Of a stretch of DNA of 8,498 nucleotides, positions 1 to 6,656 are shown piece after piece; the stretch's first letter is position 1, and each line of letters starts with the position of its first letter. The notes beneath the pieces are model-generated. The model ran no database searches and was not told the DNA's origin. It saw only the letters and a list, made by a program, of their open reading frames with translations. The translations under genes and the position numbers were made by a program. The stretch comes from JAYVSZ01 sp043774925 (GTDB lineage: Bacteria > Pseudomonadota > Gammaproteobacteria > Burkholderiales > Methylophilaceae): positions 1-8,498 of the forward strand of contig JAYVSZ010000016.1 of assembly GCA_043774925.1 (NCBI GenBank), given 5' to 3'.

Positions 1-86
1 AGTTTCAAGGACAAAATGTGCTAATCGAGTATGCGCGTAATGACGTGAAAGCGACCACCAAGGCGCAAATTAATGCAAAAAATTAA
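1..86 (+). CDS. 3' end of an unrecognised protein (partial, 27 residues visible)
   Basis: An open frame enters from the left edge (first full codon at position 3) and ends at a TAA at 84-86. The visible tail starts FQGQNVLIEYARNDVKA and ends in a polar TTKAQINAKN-type stretch. The other two plus frames stop within 40 bases, so this is the only one that could be coding. I do not recognise the family. The alternating hydrophobic/polar pattern suggests a C-terminal beta strand followed by a polar tail, but that is only an impression. It converges on nhaA, whose stop lies 37 bases away. It could also be a chance open frame, since only 84 bases are visible. Confidence 0.4.
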   Translation, partial: FQGQNVLIEYARNDVKATTKAQINAKN

Positions 87-106
87 GCTTGCGCTTAATG
101 ATTAAG
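82..106. terminator. Overlapping AT-rich inverted repeats between convergent genes; possible weak terminator
   Basis: ATTAAGC (82-88) pairs with GCTTAAT (93-99) across a TTGC loop. The second arm can instead pair onwards: CTTAAT (94-99) with ATTAAG (101-106). The two hairpins are mutually exclusive. They sit in the 37-base gap between the convergent partial gene and nhaA, where a bidirectional terminator is expected. The stems are AT-rich and there is no clean T tract, so termination strength is doubtful. Confidence 0.3.
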
Positions 107-123
107 TGGTGATTTTGCAGGTA

Positions 124-1503
124 TTAGTGTTTAGGTTTTCCAAGTAACCACAACCATGAAAAACCAATAATTGCTGCAATCAACGATGCAAACATAACGC
201 CAGTTTTAGCCATCAATAGATAATCGGGATGGCCTTTAAATGCCAGTTCAGCGATGAAAATAGACATCGTAAAGCCAATTCCAGCTAGCACGGAGACAGC
301 GGCTAGTTGACTAAAGCGCGCGCCAGTGGGTAATCGCCCAATGTTAAGTTTTAGGGCTAGCCAACATGCGCCTGAGATACCGATAAACTTGCCAAAGACT
401 AAGCCTAGCATTACACCCAGCATGACTGGGTCAGAAAAAGTGTCCCCTAGCGCATCAAGTTTGATGGCAATTCCAGCATTAAATAAGGCAAACGTAGGAA
501 TGATAAAAAATGCCACTGGAATATGCCATATCTGTTCAAGTCGCTGCAAAGGCGATTGCACGCCAATAACACTATCTTCAATCGTTTCTACAGCCTCGTA
601 CAGTTTTTGGTTTGCCATCAAGCCAGTGCCAGTTTTTTGGTGGCTAGCAAAATTGGCAACTTGCTCTTTAATTCGACTAATAAATAAGGCGGGGTCATAT
701 TTAGAACGCGCAGGGACAGTAAATGCGCCTAATACGCCAGCCAGTGTTGCATGTACCCCAGATTGCATCATGGCATACCATAGGATAACTGCAATGATGA
801 AGTAAGGGAATGCACTTCGAACACCTGAAAAATTAAGCACGAATAATAGTGCGACTAGAATCGCAGAAATAACTAACCAATTGGTGACAATCTGTTCGGT
901 GTAAAAAATAGCAATCACTAAAACGGCACCTAAATCGTCCGCAATGGCCAATGCAATTAAAAAAGTAATAAGTGATTTTGGCACGCGCTTAGCCAATAAT
1001 ACGAGGGCACCAACTGCAAAAGCGATGTCAGTTGCCATTGGCACTCCCCAACCACGTGCTTCGTCACCTGTAGGATTAAAAATAAAATAAATTAAAGCAG
1101 GAACTAGCATCCCGCCGATTGCGGCAATAATAGGTAAAGACGCTTTTCGAATATCTGATAGCTCACCAACTAAAATTTCACGCTTGAGTTCCATGCCCAC
1201 AACAAAAAAGAATATGGCCATCAGCGCATCATTTACCCAATGATGCAGGCTCAATGATATGCCCCAATTGCTTAGCGTTAGGCTTAAAGGGGTATGCAAA
1301 ATATGCTGATATGTCTCACTGAATGTGCTGCTATTAGCCACAAATAAAGCAACGATTGTGGCTATAACCAGCAAGATGCTGCTGGCTGTTTGATTGTGAA
1401 CAAACTCTTCGAGAGGTGTCAAAACGCGTGAAAATGTACGCTCCCACGGTGCGTATATAACGCCTGATTCAGAAGATCTTTGACCTTTTTTATTGGTGGC
1501 CAT
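124..1503 (-). CDS. nhaA: Na+/H+ antiporter NhaA
   Basis: Inner-membrane secondary transporter that expels Na+ (or Li+) in exchange for H+, serving sodium tolerance and pH homeostasis. The 459-residue product has multiple hydrophobic segments and the NhaA signature residues: ATDIAFAVGAL with Asp159 (E. coli Asp133), LAIADDLGA with Asp189-Asp190 (E. coli Asp163/Asp164, the ion-binding pair), and Lys372 in GLVFGKFIG (E. coli Lys300). GMELKRE (103-109) and SGVHATLAG (248-256) are further family landmarks. It is longer than E. coli NhaA (388 residues), mainly through a roughly 60-residue hydrophilic loop around 265-327 and a longer N-terminus; such long forms are common in the family. It starts 25 bases after the darP stop, so co-transcription with darP is likely. 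An AAAGTAGAG stretch upstream of the ATG is a weak ribosome site. Confidence 0.96.
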   Translation of the reverse strand: MATNKKGQRSSESGVIYAPWERTFSRVLTPLEEFVHNQTASSILLVIATIVALFVANSSTFSETYQHILHTPLSLTLSNWGISLSLHHWVNDALMAIFFFVVGMELKREILVGELSDIRKASLPIIAAIGGMLVPALIYFIFNPTGDEARGWGVPMATDIAFAVGALVLLAKRVPKSLITFLIALAIADDLGAVLVIAIFYTEQIVTNWLVISAILVALLFVLNFSGVRSAFPYFIIAVILWYAMMQSGVHATLAGVLGAFTVPARSKYDPALFISRIKEQVANFASHQKTGTGLMANQKLYEAVETIEDSVIGVQSPLQRLEQIWHIPVAFFIIPTFALFNAGIAIKLDALGDTFSDPVMLGVMLGLVFGKFIGISGACWLALKLNIGRLPTGARFSQLAAVSVLAGIGFTMSIFIAELAFKGHPDYLLMAKTGVMFASLIAAIIGFSWLWLLGKPKH

Positions 1504-1528
1504 GCTGACTCTACTTTTGAATTAATGC

Positions 1529-2152
1529 TTAATCTGCAAGGTCATTGCTGTCGCCAGATTCAAAATCTTGTTCTATGTCATTTTCTAAGAGTGCACGGAT
1601 GAGCTTGAATAACTCGCGGCTGCTTTTGGGTGGTTTGAGGGCGGCTTCTTCACGTTGTGCATTTCGAATTAAAGTGCGTAATAACTGAATGTCCGCCTGC
1701 GGAAAGGCTTTCAAGAACTCTTGCAAAGCATTTGGCTCGGCAATTAAGCGCGTGCGCCAGCGTTCCATGGTGTGAAAGCGCGCGTTTTCTTGCACATTTT
1801 TGCCCTCCCAAGCTTGCAATTGCTCCACAATCGGTGTGCTATCAATATCGCGCATTAATCTGCCCAAATATTGTAATTGGCGACGAATCGCGCCATTTGC
1901 AGTTAAGCGTTTCGCCTCCATCACCGCTTCAAATAAGGCTTCTGGCAGAATGAGCTTGGCAAGTCTATCTTTTGGCAAATCAATCAATTTTTTGCCAATC
2001 GCCTGTTGCGCATCGGCCTCCGCTTTTAATTGGGTTTTGCTAACAAAGTCATCGTCCTCAGGCGTATGCCAGCTTTTGGCAGGCAATTTACCCTGAGAAG
2101 TTGTAGTGGGTTTTTCTTGTTTAGTGGGCTTATCTTGCATATTTTCGGGCAT
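1529..2152 (-). CDS. darP: Dual-action ribosomal maturation protein DarP (YjgA, DUF615 family)
   Basis: Cytoplasmic factor that associates with late 50S assembly intermediates and helps peptidyl-transferase-centre maturation (family knowledge from E. coli YjgA). The 207-residue product has a low-complexity, Lys/Thr/Pro-rich N-terminus (1-25), then the conserved helical body: LIDLPKDRLAKLILPE (56-71), RRQLQYLGRLMR (90-101), HTMERWRTRL (127-136) and a C-terminal PPKSSRELFKLIR (174-186). The tail is acidic. The first ATG is used; an internal Met5 has no better ribosome site, and neither has a strong Shine-Dalgarno. It is divergent from pmbA, the same neighbour relation as in E. coli (yjgA-pmbA), and is followed by nhaA. 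Confidence 0.95.
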   Translation of the reverse strand: MPENMQDKPTKQEKPTTTSQGKLPAKSWHTPEDDDFVSKTQLKAEADAQQAIGKKLIDLPKDRLAKLILPEALFEAVMEAKRLTANGAIRRQLQYLGRLMRDIDSTPIVEQLQAWEGKNVQENARFHTMERWRTRLIAEPNALQEFLKAFPQADIQLLRTLIRNAQREEAALKPPKSSRELFKLIRALLENDIEQDFESGDSNDLAD

Positions 2153-2235
2153 GTTTTTACTGTCGTTAACGCGGTTTAAGCTAATGCACGGTATGATAAC
2201 AGTTTTAGCATTAACCTTAAAAGATTGCGAAGCAA
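2153..2235. promoter_or_regulatory. Divergent promoter region between darP and pmbA
   Basis: These 83 bases separate two divergent starts and must carry both promoters unless one lies inside a gene. The best -10-like block is TATGAT at 2192-2197 on the plus strand, and the overlapping bases 2193-2198 read TATCAT on the minus strand, so the two promoters may overlap back to back. No convincing -35 hexamer is seen at 16-18 bases from either, so the exact elements are uncertain. Confidence 0.35.
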
Positions 2236-3561
2236 ATGGATTTAGATAGCTTAAAACAAATCAGCCAAGATGTGCTTAAACTGGCCAAAAATAAGGGCGC
2301 GAGCAGCGCTGAGAGCGATGTGAGTTTTGGCACAGGGCAAAGTGTTTCTGTACGTAAGGGCGAGACGGAAAATATTGAATATAACCGTGATAAGGGCGTT
2401 TCCGTGACCGTGTATTTTGGTCAGCAAAAAGGCAATGCCAGCAGCAGTGATTTAAGCGAACAGGCGCTAAAAGACACAGTGCAAGCGGCTTGTGACATCG
2501 CCAAATACACGGCCAAAGACGCGTTTTGCGGCTTGGCCGATGCCAGTTTAATGGCAAAAAATATTCCAGATTTAGATTTGTATCATCCGTGGAATATTAG
2601 CGTGGAAGAAGCGCTAGAAATCGCCAAACGTTGCGAAACTGCGGCTTTAAATGTCGATAAAAAACGCATTACAAACTCTGAAGGCGCAAGCGTTTCAAAC
2701 AACGAGGGCGTGTTTGCCTATGCCAATAGCCACGGCTTTGTGGGCGGCTACCCAAGCTCGCGACACAGCATTAGCTGCTCGGTCATTGCCGAAGATGGCG
2801 ATGCCATGCAGCGCGATTATTGGTACAGCAGCGCGCGCGATGCAAGCGAGATGGAATCGGCCGAATATATTGGGCAATTGGCTGGCGAGCGCACTATTAG
2901 GCGCTTGGGCGCAAAGGCGATTAAAACTGGGCAATATCCAGTGCTGTTCGAGGCAGCCTTGGCGGGCGGTATTATTTCCTCGCTCATCGGCGCGATTTCA
3001 GGCGGCAATTTGTACCGAAAATCATCTTTTTTGCTGGATAGCTTGGGCACACAAATAGGCGCATCCTTGCTGAATATCGAGGAGTTGCCGCATATCAAAA
3101 AAGGCCTTGCCAGCAGCCCGTTTGATAATGAGGGTGTAGCCACGCATGCAAGAAATTTGGTTGAAAATGGTGTGTTGCAAGGTTATGTGCTGGGCAGTTA
3201 TTCAGCACGCAAGCTTGGCCTGCAAAGCACGGGTAATGCGGGCGGTAGCCATAATTTGGTGGTGCAATCGACAGGCCAATCACTCGTTGAATTATTAAAA
3301 ATGATGGGCACGGGCTTGCTGGTGACGGAGATGTTGGGACAAGGTTTAAACATGGTCACCGGTGATTATTCACGCGGCGCGGCGGGCTTTTGGGTGGAAA
3401 ATGGCGTGATAGCCTATCCAGTTGAGGAAATTACCATAGCGAGCAACATGAAGGACATGCTGAACAATATTGTGGCAATTGGTAATGATGCTATTAAGCC
3501 AAGCTCGAAACTTACGGGTTCTATTTTGATAGCGCGCATGACGGTGGCGGCTGGCGAGTAA
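2236..3561 (+). CDS. pmbA: Metalloprotease-related protein TldE/PmbA (inactive subunit of TldD/TldE)
   Basis: Partner subunit of the TldD/TldE protease, which degrades unfolded peptides and matures ribosomally made peptides such as microcin B17 in E. coli. TldE lacks the HExxxH zinc site; that motif is absent here, which separates it from the catalytic TldD. The 441-residue length is near E. coli PmbA (450). Family landmarks: ENIEYNRDKGVSVTVYFG (45-62), the central AALAGGIISSLIGAISGG (240-257), SSPFDNEGVATHARNLVENG (293-312), STGNAGGSHNL (331-341), and the C-terminal TGDYSRGAAGFWVENG (375-390) with YPVEEITIASNM. The ATG at 2236 has only a weak purine stretch (GCGAAG) upstream. No tldD is visible in the window, so its partner must be encoded elsewhere, as in E. 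coli. Confidence 0.96.
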   Translation: MDLDSLKQISQDVLKLAKNKGASSAESDVSFGTGQSVSVRKGETENIEYNRDKGVSVTVYFGQQKGNASSSDLSEQALKDTVQAACDIAKYTAKDAFCGLADASLMAKNIPDLDLYHPWNISVEEALEIAKRCETAALNVDKKRITNSEGASVSNNEGVFAYANSHGFVGGYPSSRHSISCSVIAEDGDAMQRDYWYSSARDASEMESAEYIGQLAGERTIRRLGAKAIKTGQYPVLFEAALAGGIISSLIGAISGGNLYRKSSFLLDSLGTQIGASLLNIEELPHIKKGLASSPFDNEGVATHARNLVENGVLQGYVLGSYSARKLGLQSTGNAGGSHNLVVQSTGQSLVELLKMMGTGLLVTEMLGQGLNMVTGDYSRGAAGFWVENGVIAYPVEEITIASNMKDMLNNIVAIGNDAIKPSSKLTGSILIARMTVAAGE

Positions 3562-3572
3562 TTTTGGTGAAT

Positions 3573-3602
3573 AAAAAAGCCCTTCAACTGAAGGGCTTTT
3601 TT
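3573..3602. terminator. Bidirectional rho-independent terminator (pmbA / mlaA)
   Basis: A perfect inverted repeat: AAAAAAGCCCTTCA (3573-3586) and TGAAGGGCTTTTTT (3589-3602). The core GCCCTTC/GAAGGGC makes a 7-bp stem with an AACT loop. It is flanked by six A on one side and six T on the other, so it reads as a stem plus U tract on both strands. It lies 11 bases after the pmbA stop and 15 bases past the mlaA stop, exactly where a terminator shared by convergent genes is expected. Confidence 0.93.
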
Positions 3603-3617
3603 CATTGCTACATTCGT

Positions 3618-4394
3618 TTATTTTGCTTCTGGCGCTGGCGCTTTATCTTCGTCTGCTGGCTCAAAGCCATCATTGGTCGGCGCGCTTACAACGCCATCGT
3701 TAATCTGTGTATTGCGGCGTTGCAAGTATGCATCACGCATAAAGGCGTAAGGGTCTAGCGAGGCATCATCTACAATGTCTTTTGCATCAAGCAATTCTGT
3801 CCGTTTATCTAAGAACTGCACACCACGTAACACGTGGTGCGCCGCCACTTCGCCTTCACGATGCACGTAAGTAATCGGGTCGAACGCATAAATATCAACC
3901 ACCAAGCCAGCGGTATCACGCACGCTTGAAGGGCCTAAAAACGGTAAAACAAGATAAGCGCCATTACCCGCGCCCCATTTGCCAAGCGTTTGGCCGAAAT
4001 CTTCTTTGTGAACAGGAATCTTGTCCATGCCAGCCACATCAATCAAGCCAGCAATACCAAATGTAGAGTTGATGACAAAGCGGCCAGCTTCTGTAAATGC
4101 GTCGCTAAATTTAAATTGCAATAAATTATTAACGGTGGAAATCACCGAGCCGATATTATTGAAAAAGTTGTTTACGCCCTTGCGAATAGGGCTTGGCGTA
4201 ATGGCTTTATAGACTGTCGCGACGGGTTTGAAAACTACTTTATCTGTCACGTCATTAAATTTGTAAACGCCGCGGTTAATGCCTTCCAGTGGATCCCTGT
4301 TGGCCTGCGTCGCACAACCTGTCACCATCAAAATGCCTGCCACCATCAAAATGATGTTGCAGCTGAAAATTAGTTTGGTCAATTTAAATTGCAT
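3618..4394 (-). CDS. mlaA: Outer-membrane lipoprotein MlaA (VacJ), phospholipid retrograde transport
   Basis: Outer-membrane component of the Mla system, which removes phospholipids from the outer leaflet and hands them to the periplasmic carrier MlaC, keeping lipid asymmetry. The product has a basic N-terminus, a hydrophobic core and a lipobox ending VTGC (Cys27 from the chosen start); Ala at +2 fits outer-membrane sorting. The mature part has DPLEGINRGVYKFND, a VNNLLQFKF-type segment and the family hallmark DFGQTLGKWGAGNGAYLVLP followed by LGPSSVRDTAG. The last 25 or so residues are acidic, Pro/Ala-rich and probably disordered. I chose the ATG at 4394: it gives a compact signal peptide and has GAG 11 bases upstream. 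In-frame GTG (4406) and ATG (4403) only add MMLD. It stands alone, without mlaBCDEF, and has its own promoter upstream. Confidence 0.95.
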   Translation of the reverse strand: MQFKLTKLIFSCNIILMVAGILMVTGCATQANRDPLEGINRGVYKFNDVTDKVVFKPVATVYKAITPSPIRKGVNNFFNNIGSVISTVNNLLQFKFSDAFTEAGRFVINSTFGIAGLIDVAGMDKIPVHKEDFGQTLGKWGAGNGAYLVLPFLGPSSVRDTAGLVVDIYAFDPITYVHREGEVAAHHVLRGVQFLDKRTELLDAKDIVDDASLDPYAFMRDAYLQRRNTQINDGVVSAPTNDGFEPADEDKAPAPEAK

Positions 4395-4438
4395 GTCTAG
4401 CATCACTCAATTTTTATGTAAATTATTTTTTATTAACA

Positions 4439-4455
4439 CACGGCTCACAGCCGTG
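4439..4455 (-). promoter_or_regulatory. 5'-UTR hairpin of mlaA
   Basis: CACGGCT (4439-4445) and AGCCGTG (4449-4455) form a perfect 7-bp GC-rich stem with a 3-base loop. It lies between the predicted mlaA start point (about 4461) and the start codon, so it would be near the 5' end of the transcript. Neither strand has a following T tract, so it is not a standard terminator. A role in transcript stability or as a protein site is inference. Confidence 0.4.
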
Positions 4456-4467
4456 CAAACTAGTGCC

Positions 4468-4496
4468 ATTATGGCTAACAAGGCTAAGGTTGTCTA
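4468..4496 (-). promoter_or_regulatory. Sigma-70 type promoter for mlaA
   Basis: Read on the minus strand: TAGACA (4496-4491) as the -35 box, a 17-base spacer, then CATAAT (4473-4468) as the -10 box. Each hexamer matches the consensus at 5 of 6 positions, and the spacing is ideal. The start point would be near 4461, giving a leader of about 65 bases before the mlaA ATG at 4394. Confidence 0.65.
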
Positions 4497-4501
4497 GCCT
4501 T
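4480..4501. promoter_or_regulatory. Palindrome overlapping the mlaA -35 box (possible operator)
   Basis: AAGGCTA (4480-4486) and TAGCCTT (4495-4501) are perfect inverted arms 8 bases apart. They cover the spacer and reach into the -35 hexamer of the mlaA promoter. The position is typical of a repressor site, but no specific regulator is recognised; the arms could also arise by chance in this short AT-rich gap. Confidence 0.3.
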
Positions 4502-4582
4502 AATGGGCGCGCTTGCGCATTTTATGTTGTAAAAATGCAACGAAAATTGCCAAAAACGCCAACTAACTATTCAAAGCAATAA

Positions 4583-6043
4583 CTATGCCTCAAGTTTATT
4601 AATGCTTAAACTGCTGGTGGTTTGGCTAGAATTTTTGTACAAAGTGAGCGCCAATGCCCGCTGTGAGCCGTGATCAACAATTGGCATTGGGTAAGTAATG
4701 CCAATATTTATACCGATTATTTGTTGCCGAAGTGACGGAATTTGCCAAGGTGCGTGTATTTCTTTGTCACTACAACTGGCCAGTTCTGGCACATATTTTC
4801 GAATAAACTTACCTGCGGCGTCAAAACGTTCGCTTTGTGTGGTGGGGTTAAAAATGCGAAACCATGGTTGCGCATCACAACCTGTGCTGGCGGCCCATTG
4901 CCAGCCACCATTATTTGCGCTCAGGTCAAAATCAATTAAATTCTCGGCAAAATAACGCTCGCCCCAGCGCCAATCTATGAGTAAATCCTTCACCAAAAAG
5001 CTGGCCACCACCATGCGCAAACGGTTGTGCATAAAGCCCGTTTGGTTAATTTGGCGCATGGCGGCATCAATAATCGGGTAGCCAGTTTTGCCATCGCACC
5101 AAGCTTTAAATAAGGCTTGGTCGTTGGGAAAAGGCAAATTTTCAAATTCCGCTTTGTACGCTTTCCCAGCCGCCACTTGCGGGTTGTGATGCAAAATTTG
5201 AAAGTAAAAATCGCGCCAAATCAACTCGTTTAGCCACACCTGCGAGCCAGTATTGGCGCGGTTTCTGGCTTGCCTTGCTAAGTGCCGAACCGACACTGTG
5301 CCAAAGCGCAAATGTACCGATAAATATGAAACGCCCTTAATCGCAGGAAAGTTTCGCGCCTCGCCATAACGATTCATGCGCGCTTCAAAATCGTCAAACA
5401 ATTGCTTGCCGCCGCTCATGCCTGTAGGTAAGCGCATTTCGGCCAAGTTGGTACGTACAAAACCCATGCTTTCTAGGCTGATTAAATCACTTGGTTTTAC
5501 TTTAGCTAAGTTGTGAACATAGCTATCAACTGGGTACGGTTTTAAATAATAATCATCCAGTTTTTTAAGATGCGCGTTTTTGTAGGGAGTGAAAATGCTG
5601 TATGGCTTGCTGCTAAGGCTTAAAATCTCGTCTTTTTCAAACAAAACTTGGTCTTTAAAGCTGTGAAACTCGATGTTGTTTTGCGCCAGTTTTGCAGCGA
5701 TTTCCGCATCGCGTGCAACCGCGCTTGGCTCATAATCGCGATTAGCATACACCGCATGGATATTGGCTTGCAGGGCTATTTGTGGAATCAGCTCGCGCGC
5801 TTTACCGTGCTGCACGATTAAGTCGCCACCATTTTTTTGTAGCGCCGTTTTAAGCTCGCGCACGCTTTCCCAAATAAATTCTACGCGGCGGTCTTGTTTA
5901 TTTTCCAGGTTATCTAAAATATCGGTATCGAACACAAACACACAATAAACCGCTTGCCAAGATTTAAGGGCGTAATAAAGTGCGGCATGATCAAAATCAC
6001 GTAAATCGCGGCGAAACCAAACTAAAGAATTTTGATATTGCAT
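4583..6043 (-). CDS. phrB: Class I deoxyribodipyrimidine (CPD) photolyase
   Basis: Flavoprotein that uses blue light to split cyclobutane pyrimidine dimers in DNA. Using the ATG at 6043 (486 residues; E. coli PhrB has 472), the N-terminal alpha/beta antenna domain begins NSLVWFRRDLRDFDH and carries NRDYE (101-105), matching the folate antenna region of E. coli. The FAD domain has NELIWRDFYF (Glu273 and Trp276, substrate contacts), TGYPIIDAAMRQ, MHNRLRMVVASFLVKDLLID, and SANNGGWQWAASTGCDAQPW, including the Asn (377) near flavin N5. Trp381 and Trp358 match the inner two members of the E. coli electron-transfer triad, but Phe305 stands where E. coli has Trp306. A longer in-frame TTG start at 6070 adds 9 residues without a ribosome site. 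The ATG itself also lacks a clear Shine-Dalgarno and lies 8 bases after a palindromic repeat. Confidence 0.95.
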   Translation of the reverse strand: MQYQNSLVWFRRDLRDFDHAALYYALKSWQAVYCVFVFDTDILDNLENKQDRRVEFIWESVRELKTALQKNGGDLIVQHGKARELIPQIALQANIHAVYANRDYEPSAVARDAEIAAKLAQNNIEFHSFKDQVLFEKDEILSLSSKPYSIFTPYKNAHLKKLDDYYLKPYPVDSYVHNLAKVKPSDLISLESMGFVRTNLAEMRLPTGMSGGKQLFDDFEARMNRYGEARNFPAIKGVSYLSVHLRFGTVSVRHLARQARNRANTGSQVWLNELIWRDFYFQILHHNPQVAAGKAYKAEFENLPFPNDQALFKAWCDGKTGYPIIDAAMRQINQTGFMHNRLRMVVASFLVKDLLIDWRWGERYFAENLIDFDLSANNGGWQWAASTGCDAQPWFRIFNPTTQSERFDAAGKFIRKYVPELASCSDKEIHAPWQIPSLRQQIIGINIGITYPMPIVDHGSQRALALTLYKNSSQTTSSLSINKLEA

Positions 6044-6051
6044 AATTATTT

Positions 6052-6174
6052 TAAAACTTATTTGATGCAATAAAGTTCAAGGCGCACGGAACGGAAAAAC
6101 CGGAATGTACACGGAAGTACATGAGGATTTTGAGTGCCGTGCAACGTAGAAATTTTTGCATGAAATGAGTTTTA
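6052..6174. repeat. Long imperfect inverted repeat, MITE-like or dispersed palindromic element
   Basis: Left arm 6052-6110 and right arm 6117-6174 are inverted copies of each other around a 6-base centre (6111-6116). Aligned, about 42 of 58 positions match. The outer 19 bases read TAAAACTTATTTGATGCAA on the left and, as reverse complement, TAAAACTCATTTCATGCAA on the right (17 of 19). The inner blocks GCACGG and ATGTAC are identical. A transcript of either strand would fold into a long hairpin. The right terminus supplies the TAA of rlmH, and the left terminus ends 8 bases before the phrB ATG. No coding frame is convincing inside it. No clear target duplication is seen at the borders. Its layout is that of an intergenic dispersed repeat, but copy number cannot be judged from one window. 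Confidence 0.75.
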
Positions 6175-6639
6175 CTCGCGATGATAAGGATGATTACTGT
6201 TGACGCTGTGTGCGCGATAAAGTTGCTCGCACAACAAAACGCGTACAAAAGCGTGAGGCAGAGTGAGCTTGGATAAGCCCCAAACAAAGCCAGCAGCCTC
6301 TTTAATGCTAGCATGCAAGCCATCTGCGCCGCCAATCACGATGCTGACATCTTTGCCCAAGCTTTGCCAATTTTGCAGTTTTTCGGCCAACTGTAGTGTG
6401 CTGATTTCTGTTCCGCGCTCATCGCACGCGATTAAAAAGTCTTTGCCTACTGCGTCTGTAATGCGCTTGGCTTCAGCTTCTTGCACGTTTTGCGTGCTAT
6501 TACCTGCCGCGCGTTTTTCGGGCTTGATTTCGATAATTTCAATCGTCAGCTCGCGTGGCATACGCTTGCTGTATTCGTTGCAAGCTGTTTCTACCCAAGC
6601 GGGCATTTTGTGGCCGACCGAGATAATGCGCAATTTCAT
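6172..6639 (-). CDS. rlmH: 23S rRNA (pseudouridine-1915-N3) methyltransferase RlmH
   Basis: SPOUT-fold, SAM-dependent enzyme that methylates pseudouridine 1915 in helix 69 of 23S rRNA on the assembled 70S ribosome. The product has 155 residues, exactly the E. coli length. It begins MKLRIISVGHKMPAWV, has CDERG (72-76), the SAM-loop IGGADG (102-107), the LPH turn (127-129), EQLYRA (138-143) and the invariant C-terminal NHPYHRE. One oddity: His144 replaces the Trp of the usual RAWS. It lies 17 bases after rsfS, the same order as E. coli rsfS-rlmH, and probably shares its transcript; no Shine-Dalgarno is evident upstream. Its stop codon is formed by the terminal TAA of the palindromic repeat that follows. 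Confidence 0.96.
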   Translation of the reverse strand: MKLRIISVGHKMPAWVETACNEYSKRMPRELTIEIIEIKPEKRAAGNSTQNVQEAEAKRITDAVGKDFLIACDERGTEISTLQLAEKLQNWQSLGKDVSIVIGGADGLHASIKEAAGFVWGLSKLTLPHAFVRVLLCEQLYRAHSVNSNHPYHRE

Positions 6640-6656
6640 AGCAAACGCGTGTGAAT

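Noticed and set aside
326..805. Plus-strand open frame of 159 codons
   Set aside because: It lies antisense inside nhaA, whose protein has clear family motifs; the product is Ser/Pro/Ala-rich and shows no recognisable domain.
1657..2096. Two plus-strand open frames of 98 codons
   Set aside because: Both lie antisense to darP and show no family features.
2651..3143. Open frames in other frames inside pmbA (plus and minus)
   Set aside because: Shadows of pmbA, which is intact and recognisable along its whole length.
4439..4455. GC-rich hairpin considered as a terminator for phrB
   Set aside because: No T tract follows on the minus strand, and it lies downstream of the predicted mlaA start point, so a 5'-UTR hairpin is more likely.
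4502..4582. Search for a phrB terminator after its stop
   Set aside because: GCGC-TT-GCGC (4509-4518) and GCATTTT/AAAATGC (4517-4523 with 4532-4538) are short inverted repeats, but neither makes a stable stem followed by a T tract on the minus strand.
6044..6070. TTG at 6070 as the phrB start
   Set aside because: It adds 9 residues absent from the family, lies inside the repeat and has no ribosome site; the ATG at 6043 gives the standard N-terminus.
6051..6335. Minus-strand frame of 94 codons running from rlmH into the palindromic repeat
   Set aside because: It is out of frame with rlmH, and its C-terminal part is just translation of the repeat; no domain is visible.
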